Of a stretch of 64,000 nucleotides of DNA, positions 17,253-25,678 are shown in pieces (the first letter of the stretch is position 1; every line of letters starts with the position of its first letter). The stretch is from Lachnospiraceae bacterium. GTDB taxonomy: Bacteria; Bacillota; Clostridia; Lachnospirales; Lachnospiraceae. The notes under the pieces were generated by a model that saw nothing but the letters and a program-made list of their open reading frames with translations, was not told the origin of the DNA and made no database searches. The stretch lies in the NCBI GenBank assembly GCA_031280955.1, contig JAITGA010000030.1, positions 1-64,000 on the forward strand, read 5' to 3'. The position numbers and the translations under genes were made by a program.

Positions 17253-18845
17253 ATGCTTTTTACATCATATGAGTTCATCGGTTTTATACTGGTTTTGTTC
17301 GCTCTTTATTACTTAATTCCCACTCGGCATCAATGGAAGCTACTGCTTCTTTTTAGTTATATTTTTTATTTTTTGGCAAATCCGGCTTATTTGTTTTTCA
17401 TCGCCGCTACCACCGCAGTAGTCTATACAGCGGCTTTTTTTATCGCCAAGATTAATCTTCAGCAAAAAGAGTATCTACATGAAAATAAAGATATCCTAAG
17501 TAGCGATGAGAAGCGCGACTTTCGCGCGGGGGTCAAAAAGAAAAAACAAAAATGGTTGTTCTTTGCCCTGTTCATCAGTCTTGGCATCCTCGCTGTTACC
17601 AAGTATACCAATTTCACCATCGTCAACATCAATGCCATTTTGCGCACGTCAGGTAATGAAAATCAACTCGCTCTGTTGGGAATCATCATCCCGCTTGGGA
17701 TTTCGTTCTATACCTTCCAAGCGGTTTCCTATTTGCTTGATGTGTATCGAGGTACAGTAGAGGCAGAACGCAACCCTTTTCGCTTCGCTCTATTCGTGTC
17801 GTTTTTCCCTCAGCTTATCCAAGGTCCGATTAGCCGTTTTGCTGATTTGTCAAAGACACTCTTTGCCCCTCAGGTTTTTGATTGGCACAAGGTCAGTTTT
17901 GGTCTACAGCGGATACTGTGGGGATTTTTCAAAAAACTGGTCATTGCTGACCGTATCCTCGTGATTTTCAATGTTCTGATTGCTGATTCGGAAAAATATA
18001 GTGGGGCGTATGTATTGGTGACAATGCTTCTCTATGCCGCCCTGCTTTATGCGGATTTCACGGGTGGAATCGACATTACCATCGGGATTGCTCAGACGCT
18101 GGGCATCAAAGTGGCGGAAAACTTTCATCGTCCGTATTTTTCCAAGTCAGTCAAGGAATATTGGCGGCGTTGGCATATGAGTATGGGAACATGGTTTGCC
18201 GATTACCTGTTTTATCCGCTGACAGCTTCCAAACCTTTCCTGCGGCTTTCCAAATGGTCACGAAAACGACTGGGGCGGCGGGTAGGAAAGCGAGTACCGA
18301 TATATCTGGCTACTTTTATCGTCTGGTTCACCACCGGGCTTTGGCACGGCGCAAGCTGGAATTTCATCGTCTGGGGACTGGCGAACTGGTTTGTAATCAT
18401 CGTATCCCAAGAATTTGAACCGTTCTATGAGTATTTTCACCGCCATTGGAAAATTAAAGAACAGGTGTTATTTAAGGTCTTCCAAGTAGTACGGACGGTG
18501 CTTATCATGAGCCTTATCCGTAGCTTTGACTTTTATCGTGACGTACCGCTTACATTCCGAATGTGGGGAACGATGTTTACCGAGGGGAACTGGCGGGTCA
18601 TCAGTGATGGTTCGCTGTTGGAAATGGGGCTTGACGGAGCGGATTTCGTGGTTTTACTGATAGCGATAATTATCGTAACCCTCGCCAGTTTGCGCCAACG
18701 AAAAGCTCCGCTTAGAGAGCAGATAGCCGCTTTACCTTATTGGTTTCGCTTCGGGATCTGGTATGGACTTTTCTTGATTGTGCTTATTTTTGGGGCATAT
18801 GGGGTCGGTTATGATGCGGCACAGTTTATTTACAATCAGTTTTGA
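17253..18845 (+). CDS. MBOAT family O-acyltransferase (DltB/AlgI-like)
   Basis: This multi-pass membrane protein of 530 residues moves acyl or aminoacyl groups across or onto envelope polymers. It has about ten to twelve hydrophobic segments, the family stretch FSFFPQLIQGPISRF-like in the middle, and the catalytic histidine in LWHGASWNFIVWG (about residue 366). The N-terminus LFTSYEFIGFILVLF is typical of bacterial AlgI/DltB proteins. It forms a unit with the racemase and carrier protein. The usual extracellular SGNH partner is not adjacent, but a candidate lies at 21982-23025. The acyl donor and acceptor are unknown. Confidence 0.92.
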   Translation: MLFTSYEFIGFILVLFALYYLIPTRHQWKLLLLFSYIFYFLANPAYLFFIAATTAVVYTAAFFIAKINLQQKEYLHENKDILSSDEKRDFRAGVKKKKQKWLFFALFISLGILAVTKYTNFTIVNINAILRTSGNENQLALLGIIIPLGISFYTFQAVSYLLDVYRGTVEAERNPFRFALFVSFFPQLIQGPISRFADLSKTLFAPQVFDWHKVSFGLQRILWGFFKKLVIADRILVIFNVLIADSEKYSGAYVLVTMLLYAALLYADFTGGIDITIGIAQTLGIKVAENFHRPYFSKSVKEYWRRWHMSMGTWFADYLFYPLTASKPFLRLSKWSRKRLGRRVGKRVPIYLATFIVWFTTGLWHGASWNFIVWGLANWFVIIVSQEFEPFYEYFHRHWKIKEQVLFKVFQVVRTVLIMSLIRSFDFYRDVPLTFRMWGTMFTEGNWRVISDGSLLEMGLDGADFVVLLIAIIIVTLASLRQRKAPLREQIAALPYWFRFGIWYGLFLIVLIFGAYGVGYDAAQFIYNQF

Positions 18846-18858
18846 GGCGGAGTTGAAC

Positions 18859-18936
18859 TTGGAAAATTTGCCGTTATGCGCTAAAATGAGAGAGACTAGG
18901 TTACTCAAAGAATATTGAGTGCGGAGTTTTGAGTAA
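18859..18936 (+). promoter_or_regulatory. Promoter and structured leader of the metallo-beta-lactamase gene
   Basis: TTGGAA (18859-18864) and TAAAAT (18882-18887) are 17 bases apart, just after the MBOAT stop. The leader then holds TTACTCAAA (18901-18909), which can pair either with TTGAGT at 18915-18920 or with TTTGAGTAA at 18928-18936, giving mutually exclusive hairpins. Regulation by these structures is inference. Confidence 0.55.
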
Positions 18937-19017
18937 GGACATCACAGAGGGAGATGAAAGATATAGTCGTATAGTGTAATGACTATCGGGTACGGCAAAG
19001 AGCAGCGGAGAACTACG

Positions 19018-20010
19018 ATGAAGGAAAAACCAAGAAAATCACATATTTTGACCCTCATTCTCATTCCGGTTCTGGTTGTTTTCTTGGTGATGCAAGTAGT
19101 TGCGTGTTCTTTTGACGTTTTCGGGACTAAAGACAAGAACAAAGATGACAAATTGGAGATAACCATTCTCGATGTCGGTAAGGCGGATGCTATTTTGCTA
19201 AGAACGGCAAATCATACCGTAATGATTGACAGCGGCGAGCGTGACCATGAACAAGGAGCGAGTGCGGGTTTTTTGGTTGATTATCTGACGGAGCAAGGGG
19301 TAGTTGCCCTCGATTACCTGATTATTACTCATTTTGACAGAGACCATGTCGGCGGAGCGGCGGTGATTATCGAGAATTTTGACGTGAAAGCGGTGATAGT
19401 GCCGGATTACCGGCGCGAGTCACGACACTACCTGCGCTTCCAAGCGGCAATGCAGGAAAAAGGGATAACAGCGCAGGTTTTAGCTAGCAAAGCGACTTAC
19501 GATTTCTACTTTGATGGGGTTGAGTTCACGGTTTATGCATCACATCAGGAGTTTGCCGAGTATATTGTTCACGATGAAGAAGAAGATGATGAGGATTATC
19601 TGGATCGGCAACATCAAGATGATGATAATGACGACTATATAGCTGCTCGTGATTTGCCGAATGTCAACAATTTCTCGTTGGTGACGAGTATCAGCCATCG
19701 GGAAAACCACTTTCTCTTCACCGCTGATGCCAAGGCAGCACGGATTAGGGAGATACTCGCCACCCCAAGCATTACGGAGAAAGACTATGTTTTCATGCAA
19801 ATCCCCCACCACGGGAATCTGAACAGGCGTAGTCTGGAGTTCATCAATGCCATTCAACCGTCATTCGCCGTGATTACTTGTTCGCACAAAAGACCGCCGG
19901 ATGTGGAGATTATAGATGCCCTTGCGGATATTGGTGCCAATGTGTTCCTAACGGCAGATGGGAATGTCTATCTGGAAAGTGATGGATTACGAATTGATGT
20001 ATCGCAGTGA
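19018..20010 (+). CDS. ComEC-like metallo-beta-lactamase fold lipoprotein
   Basis: A stand-alone hydrolase resembling the metallo-beta-lactamase domain of ComEC. Metal ligands appear in THFDRDHVGG (104-113, HxDxDH form) and in IPHHGN. Residues 10-29 are hydrophobic and end in VVAC, a fair lipobox (C30), so it is either lipid-anchored or membrane-anchored outside the cell. An acidic, Asp/Glu-rich insert lies at roughly 182-205. I chose the ATG at 19018 (GGAG about 8 bases upstream) over the one at 18979. Such proteins may cleave nucleic acids or phosphoesters at the surface. The substrate is unknown. It precedes uppP. Confidence 0.82.
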   Translation: MKEKPRKSHILTLILIPVLVVFLVMQVVACSFDVFGTKDKNKDDKLEITILDVGKADAILLRTANHTVMIDSGERDHEQGASAGFLVDYLTEQGVVALDYLIITHFDRDHVGGAAVIIENFDVKAVIVPDYRRESRHYLRFQAAMQEKGITAQVLASKATYDFYFDGVEFTVYASHQEFAEYIVHDEEEDDEDYLDRQHQDDDNDDYIAARDLPNVNNFSLVTSISHRENHFLFTADAKAARIREILATPSITEKDYVFMQIPHHGNLNRRSLEFINAIQPSFAVITCSHKRPPDVEIIDALADIGANVFLTADGNVYLESDGLRIDVSQ

Positions 20011-20024
20011 GGTTAGTGAAGAGA

Positions 20025-20115
20025 CAAAGATAAAGGCAAAGATAAAGGCAAAGATAAAGATAAAGTCAAAGATAAAGATATAGATAAAGAAAAGATATAG
20101 ATAAAGAAAAGATAA
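20025..20115 (+). repeat. Purine-rich tandem repeat (AAAGAT/AAAGGC units)
   Basis: About 90 bases are made almost wholly of degenerate 6-base units such as AAAGAT and AAAGGC, some joined as 12-base repeats, between the hydrolase gene and uppP. It looks like a slippage-prone low-complexity tract in the leader of uppP. No promoter was found inside it. Confidence 0.8.
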
Positions 20116-20146
20116 TCCAATACGACTAACGAAAGGAAAGTGACCG

Positions 20147-20986
20147 ATGACTTGGATACAGGGATTGATATATGGGGCAGTACAAGGATTGACAGAGTTC
20201 CTTCCGGTTTCCAGTTCAGGGCATCTGGTTATTTTTTACACGTTCTTTGGTGAAAGCGAAGAGAGCAATCTCGCTTTTTCCGTCTTTTTGCATTTGGCGA
20301 CCCTAACATCAGTAATCGTTGTGTTCCACAAAGATATCCGGTCATTATTGCGTGAGTTTTTCACCGCTTTGATTGATATATGCAAAGGAAAAATCAGTTT
20401 TGCCACAGAGGAACGCCGATTCTTGCTAATGGTCATCATCGGCTCTGTTCCTGCGGGGTTGGCAGGGGTGCTGGTCAAGATATCGGGTTTATCAGCAGTC
20501 TTGGAAAACATCTTCGTGACAGCTTCGATGTTGCTGGTCACGGCAGCTTTAATGTTTGCCATCGACAAAATCAAACCCGGCGAGCAAACAGCGATAGATA
20601 CACCGCTTCTCAGGACATCGTTAATAGTGGGTTTAGTTCAGGCGATTGCGATTCTGCCGGGGATATCTCGCAGTGGCAGTACGATATTCGGCGGTCTGAT
20701 GGGAGGATTGAAAAGGGACTTCGCCGTCAAATACGCTTTTATCCTCTCAATTCCCGTGATTTTGGGTGCGGGTATGGTCGAGCTTATCGGACTTCGCAAA
20801 AGCAGCGGTTACGAAATCGAACTGCTAAGTTGGACGATGGGCTTCCTCGCCGCCGCCATTTGCGGTATCCTTGCGATACGACTCATCAAGTTACTGATAA
20901 AGAGTAATAGGTTTTATTTCTTCGGGATCTACTGCTTACTGGTTGCGATATTCGGCTTTTTGGTAGGCTTGGGGATAGTGGGTTGA
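20147..20986 (+). CDS. uppP: Undecaprenyl-diphosphate phosphatase
   Basis: The enzyme recycles undecaprenyl pyrophosphate, the lipid carrier of cell-wall precursors, and confers bacitracin tolerance. The signature GLTEFLPVSSSGH lies at 14-26 and the second active-site motif GISRSGST is near 174-181. It is an integral membrane protein with about seven or eight segments and normal length (279). GAAAGGAAAG precedes the ATG. It sits among envelope-related genes. A purine-rich repeat tract occupies its leader, which may affect its expression. Confidence 0.96.
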   Translation: MTWIQGLIYGAVQGLTEFLPVSSSGHLVIFYTFFGESEESNLAFSVFLHLATLTSVIVVFHKDIRSLLREFFTALIDICKGKISFATEERRFLLMVIIGSVPAGLAGVLVKISGLSAVLENIFVTASMLLVTAALMFAIDKIKPGEQTAIDTPLLRTSLIVGLVQAIAILPGISRSGSTIFGGLMGGLKRDFAVKYAFILSIPVILGAGMVELIGLRKSSGYEIELLSWTMGFLAAAICGILAIRLIKLLIKSNRFYFFGIYCLLVAIFGFLVGLGIVG

Positions 20987-21070
20987 AGGAGTGACTAATT
21001 AGTATGTTTTAGCAAGTGTCCTTGCGCTTGTCGGGGTGAAAATAGTGAAATTATAGTATATTCATTCCTC

Positions 21071-21457
21071 TTACCAAATGCACTTTACATCATATTTGCG
21101 AATATTCTCATCTATGGTTAATACCGCCATATCTTCACATAGTGCTGTTGCAACTATAATGCGGTCGAACGGATCCTGATGGAGATAAGGCAGTTTCTCA
21201 ACCATCATGACATACTTAGGTTGGATATCAACAATATCCATCGGACAATCGTATACCTCGGAAAGAAACAGCTCTACACCATCCGGAAATTCCGTCAGCT
21301 TACCGAGGCTGTGTTTAATAGCGATTTCCCAAGCTGAAGCTATGCTAATATACAGCTCATTTTCTTCGTTTAACAAGCAGTTTCTTGCCGTTTGCGAAAG
21401 GTTTTCATGGTCATTAAAAAGCCACAACGCAGTATGGGTATCAATAAGCAGCTTCAT
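21071..21457 (-). CDS. PIN-domain toxin (VapC-like)
   Basis: The 128-residue protein begins LLIDTHTALWLF with the first PIN aspartate, continues with the SIASAWEIAIKHSLGKL glutamate helix, and has DPFDRIIVATAL and TIDENI near the end. This is the PIN subgroup of single-domain VapC ribonucleases. It overlaps its antitoxin gene by four bases (ATGA), the usual coupling in type II modules. It is transcribed from the minus-strand promoter at 21756-21784 and stands between uppP and the SGNH gene, both on the plus strand. The RNA target is unknown. Confidence 0.92.
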   Translation of the reverse strand: MKLLIDTHTALWLFNDHENLSQTARNCLLNEENELYISIASAWEIAIKHSLGKLTEFPDGVELFLSEVYDCPMDIVDIQPKYVMMVEKLPYLHQDPFDRIIVATALCEDMAVLTIDENIRKYDVKCIW

Positions 21458-21723
21458 TTCATATACTCCTTGAAATCATCTAATGGTGCATCGAAATCAT
21501 CCGCGGTTTTATACTTTCCGTGTAAAGCTCCGAACATGGCAGCCCTCGACTTTTTGCCGGGTTTAGCATTTGTTGTCAGAATGAAAGGCAAATCGTTTTG
21601 TCTTACAGTTTGGCGCAAAAACAGATTGATTGCAGTAGTCATGTCTAATCCAAGCGAAGCGTATATATCTTGTGCCCTGCTTTTGATTTCACTATCCGTA
21701 CGGATATTTATGTTTGTAATCAT
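21454..21723 (-). CDS. RelB/DinJ-type antitoxin paired with a PIN toxin
   Basis: The N-terminal half (NINIRTDSEIKSRAQDIY, then LGLDMTTAINLFLRQTV) is the ribbon-helix-helix DNA-binding domain of the RelB/DinJ family. The C-terminal tail (FGALHGKYKTADDFDAPL then DDFKEYMK) instead resembles the toxin-binding tail of PIN-module antitoxins. I chose the internal ATG at 21723, which has GGAGGG 7 bases upstream. The earlier ATG at 21738 lies before that site. The protein should neutralise the toxin and repress its own promoter. The mixed ancestry is inferred from motif style. Confidence 0.85.
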   Translation of the reverse strand: MITNINIRTDSEIKSRAQDIYASLGLDMTTAINLFLRQTVRQNDLPFILTTNAKPGKKSRAAMFGALHGKYKTADDFDAPLDDFKEYMK

Positions 21724-21755
21724 AAAACTACCCTCCAAAACATATTCTTTTCAAT

Positions 21756-21784
21756 ATTATATCACATCATGCGCATAGTAGCAA
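21756..21784 (-). promoter_or_regulatory. Promoter and likely operator of the first toxin/antitoxin pair
   Basis: On the minus strand TTGCTA (21784-21779) and TATAAT (21761-21756) are 17 bases apart. An 8-base palindrome ATGCGCAT (21769-21776) lies within the spacer, a plausible antitoxin-binding site. Confidence 0.75.
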
Positions 21785-21981
21785 CATGATATACGCAAAT
21801 GTTTTTGTTTTAATCTATGACCTCAATCTATAGAAATCTCCAACTTGACATACTTCACCTCAATGAATACTATTATAAATAAGTCCGTAGATAACGATAT
21901 CGAATAAGAACAGTGGTGAATTTCGTGATTAAAATTGCATGTATGTATATTTAGCGCAAACAATGAATAGAGCAACCAACC

Positions 21982-23025
21982 ATGTCACAAAAGCAAAGGA
22001 AAATCATCCGTATATCATCTACCCTTGTCATCGTCGCCGCCAGTTTCTGGTTGTTGACGGGTTTGATGATGCCCAAATATGATATTACTATCATTGAGGG
22101 GACTTTGATTGCCGAGTATTATCGTGAGGTAAAAGAGCATGACCTCATCTTCATTGGTGACTGTGAGGTATATGCGAACTTTTCCCCGCCTGTTTTGTGG
22201 CGAGAGTTTGGAATCAACAGTTTTATCCGCGGCAGTGCCCAGCAGCTCATCTGGCAATCATATTACATGCTTGAGGATACCTTGCGGCATGAAACCCCGC
22301 AAGTAGTGGTTTTCAATGTTATGTCACTTATGTACGATGAACCGCAACGTGAGGCATACAATCGCATGACTTTGGAGGGGATGCGCTGGTCGCCGGTCAA
22401 AATGAGGGCAATCAATGCTTCGATGATGGCCGATGAACACATGATTGAGTATTTGCTTCCCCTGCTTCGTTATCATGACCGCTGGCGGGAGTTGACACTT
22501 GCTGATTTCACCCATATCTGGAAAACAGATACGTTTTCCCACAATGGCTTTATTATCAATACTGAGGTTAGGGCGGCAGCAGATGTCCCTGCGCCGCGAA
22601 TATTGGCGAACTATACGTTTGGGGATAAGGCATTATCCTATCTTGATCAAATCGCCGACTTATGCGATACCTATGGGATGCAACTGGTCTTGGTCAAAGC
22701 TCCCAGTCTTTACCCTCACTGGCATGATCAGTGGGAGGAGCAAGTAGTCGCTTATGCGGTCAAAAGAGGTTTGCATTACATCAATTATCTGGAACTGACC
22801 GAAGAAATAGGGATTGATTTCTCCCTCCACACTTTTGATCGCGGTTTGCATATGAATCTCGCCGGAGCGGAAATCCTAAGCCGTCATCTGGGTGAGTTTT
22901 TGCTAAAGGAAACAACTATTACCGATAGGCGCAGCGACGACAATCTGACAGCGATATGGGAAAAGAAACTCAATAGTTATGATACCGATGTCCACAATGC
23001 GTATCAAGCACTAGGGAAAGATTAA
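21982..23025 (+). CDS. SGNH/AlgX-DltD-like membrane-anchored protein
   Basis: The protein (347 residues) has one N-terminal membrane segment (about 10-28), then a domain starting with IFIGDCEVYANFSP, where the usual GDSL/GDS serine motif reads GDC, a middle YNVMSL-like strand, and a late DRGLHMNLAGAEIL segment with the Asp/His-x-N-x-x-G pattern of SGNH proteins. It resembles the extracellular partners of MBOAT acyltransferases (AlgJ/X, DltD). The serine position holds cysteine in this alignment, which is odd. No strong ribosome site is seen before the ATG. It may serve the MBOAT at 17253-18845, which is inference. Confidence 0.65.
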   Translation: MSQKQRKIIRISSTLVIVAASFWLLTGLMMPKYDITIIEGTLIAEYYREVKEHDLIFIGDCEVYANFSPPVLWREFGINSFIRGSAQQLIWQSYYMLEDTLRHETPQVVVFNVMSLMYDEPQREAYNRMTLEGMRWSPVKMRAINASMMADEHMIEYLLPLLRYHDRWRELTLADFTHIWKTDTFSHNGFIINTEVRAAADVPAPRILANYTFGDKALSYLDQIADLCDTYGMQLVLVKAPSLYPHWHDQWEEQVVAYAVKRGLHYINYLELTEEIGIDFSLHTFDRGLHMNLAGAEILSRHLGEFLLKETTITDRRSDDNLTAIWEKKLNSYDTDVHNAYQALGKD

Positions 23026-23041
23026 GTGAGGATTAAATAAT

Positions 23042-23617
23042 ATGAGAAGGAAATATTTATCTATAATATTACTACTTTTCGTCAGTCTAATCATTGCTTG
23101 CGGCAATAATCAAGATGAAAACGAGACAATCACAAATAGTTGTCCGCTTTCGGGACAAGGCGAAGCTGGCATAGTCTCAGATTCAACTATCAATAACGGC
23201 GCAACTGCCGTTAATGGATATGCTTTTGTCGATAACGGCATAGCAGTAGTGATAGATGCTGATTTTGCCCCGATTCTGGCAGCTCTGGGCGAACCGCGCT
23301 CTTACTTTGAGGCGGCCAGTTGTGCATTTGAGGGTCTTGACAAAGTCTATACATACGGTGGCTTTGAGATAGATACCTATCCTCGGGGTGAGCGGGACTT
23401 CGTCTCAGCGATAATCTTGCGGGATGATACCGTAGCTACCGCTGAGGGGGTCATGATTGGCTCGACCCGGGCGGCGATGGAAGCCGCCTACGGAACAGGC
23501 ATAGTCACCGCCGATGGCGAAGTCATCTACAGCAAGGATGAAATGAGGCTTGTCTTCATTCTCACAGATGACAAAATAGTATCGATAGAATATCAAACAA
23601 TGGTACTGGATATATAA
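23042..23617 (+). CDS. Lipoprotein of unknown function
   Basis: The N-terminus has basic residues, a hydrophobic core and lipobox LIIAC with C20, so the mature protein should be lipid-anchored outside the cell. The 191 residues contain no motif that I recognise. The C-terminal half (GLDKVYTYGGFEIDTYPRGE, then GVMIGSTRAAMEAAYGTG) has a beta-rich pattern seen in small secreted Firmicute proteins. GTGAGGA lies before the start, and it follows the SGNH-like gene by 16 bases, so both probably work together at the envelope. Confidence 0.75.
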   Translation: MRRKYLSIILLLFVSLIIACGNNQDENETITNSCPLSGQGEAGIVSDSTINNGATAVNGYAFVDNGIAVVIDADFAPILAALGEPRSYFEAASCAFEGLDKVYTYGGFEIDTYPRGERDFVSAIILRDDTVATAEGVMIGSTRAAMEAAYGTGIVTADGEVIYSKDEMRLVFILTDDKIVSIEYQTMVLDI

Positions 23618-23623
23618 TCCTAC

Positions 23624-24736
23624 CTACCACTTCTGATACTGTCCAGATAGCACCAACAACGAAAAGAAATAAAGGCAGTTGTCATAGTAGCGGCGTTCGT
23701 CAGTTCTGAGCGGAGCAGCCATGAAGCGGCTTATTAACTCGGTGGAGTCGGGGTTGATCGCCGGGCGGGCAGCAGACACTGCGGCAGCGGTGGCAAGCAA
23801 GCCAAGCGGGTGCATGATTTCTTCGGGATAAGGCGTACCATCGCGATTGACGACAGTATCATTCATGGCATCGGGGCGGGAGAGGAAGAAGGTTTGCAAG
23901 CGTTCTGCTATCTTTGCCCATTCAGGGTCGCCGCCCGTCCACAAGGTATCGAGGGCGATATTGAGGGCGACACGGTAGGAATCGCTGTAATGGGTACGAG
24001 AAACAGGACGACCCCATGAGGGGGTGGTGGGGTTTCCCTCGAAATCAGCGTAATCAGAGACCAGTCCTGTCTCGGGATGACAGGATGCCTTGATATACTC
24101 ACGACTCGCTTTTGCCGCCGTCAGCATGAAATTACGGTCTTCGGGATAGCAACGCTCGGCAATCAATTCATAAAAATGAGGCAAATGATACGAGGGGTCA
24201 GAAAACGGTGAACCCGGCACGAACAGAATCAAGTGGTTTTCATTGTTGAACATCGGTTCGCCGCTATTGGGTGTCTGCCCTTTGTGAATCATCGCCTGGA
24301 TGATATCGCTGGCTTTCTTCGTATAATCAAAAGGAGCTTCACGGTCGCCCCAACGGGTAGCGGCAAAATAAAGGGCGAGGGCAAAGTACTCCTCACCGTC
24401 AGGAGCCGGTCCGTCATAGTTCTTCGTCCCATCAGGAGCGCATGACCACGCAAAATACCCGCTATATTGCCCGCTTTCCTGATACATATTACGAAGTGAC
24501 CACAGCCAAATTTTGTCAAAAATCTCCTGTTCATTCATCTGGACTGCCATCATCATGCCATATGACATCCCCTCGGAGCGGGCATCAGTATTACCGGTAT
24601 CCATCATGAAAGCCGTGTCACCGACATCATGATAGAACTTGGTTTTTTCGTCACTGAAAATATGCCGCCAAGCAGCGGCACATTTTTCAGCGACAAGGTT
24701 GTTTTCATAACCATAGTCATTTAGGGTATTACGCAT
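23624..24736 (-). CDS. GH8 reducing-end xylose-releasing exo-oligoxylanase
   Basis: The family 8 signature ARSEGMSYGMMMAVQ (52-66) holds the likely catalytic acid E55, and PDGEEYFALALYFA follows. The probable base is D252 in HYSDSYRVALN. The sequence resembles Rex-type enzymes that remove xylose from the reducing end of short xylo-oligosaccharides. There is no signal peptide, so it acts in the cytoplasm on imported oligomers. It is the last gene of the importer operon, ten bases after the permease. The length of 370 is normal. The exact specificity within GH8 is inferred from similarity and context. Confidence 0.9.
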   Translation of the reverse strand: MRNTLNDYGYENNLVAEKCAAAWRHIFSDEKTKFYHDVGDTAFMMDTGNTDARSEGMSYGMMMAVQMNEQEIFDKIWLWSLRNMYQESGQYSGYFAWSCAPDGTKNYDGPAPDGEEYFALALYFAATRWGDREAPFDYTKKASDIIQAMIHKGQTPNSGEPMFNNENHLILFVPGSPFSDPSYHLPHFYELIAERCYPEDRNFMLTAAKASREYIKASCHPETGLVSDYADFEGNPTTPSWGRPVSRTHYSDSYRVALNIALDTLWTGGDPEWAKIAERLQTFFLSRPDAMNDTVVNRDGTPYPEEIMHPLGLLATAAAVSAARPAINPDSTELISRFMAAPLRTDERRYYDNCLYFFSLLVLSGQYQKW

Positions 24737-24746
24737 ATTCTTTTTC

Positions 24747-25664
24747 TTAACCTTTCACACTACCGACATGGACACCTTTTACGAAATATTTCTGCAAGAA
24801 AGGATAAACACAAAGTATCGGCACAGCAGCAATAATGGTGATGGTAGCGCGGATGGCAACAGGGGAAATATTCTGGAATGCCTGCGCTCCTTGCGCCGCT
24901 ATCGCTCCTGCCTGTTGGTTACTCATCTGTGCCATCGAAGAGGAAAGAACTTTCATCAGCTCGTACTGGAGGGTGGTAAGCTCTGTTCGTGCGGGAGCGA
25001 AGATGAAGGAGCTGAACCAGTCGTTCCAATTACCGACGGCTATCCAGAGACCGACAGTTGCCAGTACCGGCTTACATAGTGGCAGAACGATGCGGATAAA
25101 TGTCTGGAACTCACCCGAACCGTCAATTCTGGCAGCTTCAACCAAGCTATCAGGCAACGCCATCATGTAGGTACGGATAACGATAACATTGAAAGCGGAG
25201 AAAAGACCGGGCAAAACATAGACCCAGAAGTTGTTGATAAGACCTAAATCACGGTAAAGGAAATAAACAGGAATGAGTCCGGGGCTTATGTACATCGTCA
25301 TCAGGAAGAAGACGGTGACAACAGCATTGACGAGAAACTCCTGACGGCTTAGTACATATGCCGCTATCGAACACATAAAAAGTCCGCCGACTGTCGAAAG
25401 CAAAGTACGGGAAACAGAGTTAATAAATGCGGTCAATAGTAGTTCATTCTCGAAGACAACCTCGTAGTTACGGAGTGTGAACATCCGTGGCCAGAGATAT
25501 ATTCCCCCTTTGATACTGTCAGTAGCGTTGTTGAGGGAAACCGCCAAGGTATTGAGGAACGGATAAAGCATGATAACGACGATGAACAACATGAAGAGAC
25601 CGTTACTGATATCAAATATATTGTTCCATGCTCTTGTTGAAAGCTTGAATTTTTCTTTTTTCAT
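24747..25664 (-). CDS. ABC oligosaccharide importer permease (YtcP/LplC-like)
   Basis: A 305-residue inner-membrane permease with six predicted segments, the EAA loop EAARIDGSGEFQTFIRIVLP, and the conserved ending FVKGVHVGSVKG of the LplC/YtcP group. These work with LplB-type permeases and large LplA-type binding proteins to import oligosaccharides. GGGGGAGG lies upstream. The start is 14 bases after the LplB-like stop. No ATPase gene is present, and a shared ATPase (MsmK type) encoded elsewhere is usual for this family. Confidence 0.93.
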   Translation of the reverse strand: MKKEKFKLSTRAWNNIFDISNGLFMLFIVVIMLYPFLNTLAVSLNNATDSIKGGIYLWPRMFTLRNYEVVFENELLLTAFINSVSRTLLSTVGGLFMCSIAAYVLSRQEFLVNAVVTVFFLMTMYISPGLIPVYFLYRDLGLINNFWVYVLPGLFSAFNVIVIRTYMMALPDSLVEAARIDGSGEFQTFIRIVLPLCKPVLATVGLWIAVGNWNDWFSSFIFAPARTELTTLQYELMKVLSSSMAQMSNQQAGAIAAQGAQAFQNISPVAIRATITIIAAVPILCVYPFLQKYFVKGVHVGSVKG

Positions 25665-25678
25665 CTCTTCGCCTCCCC

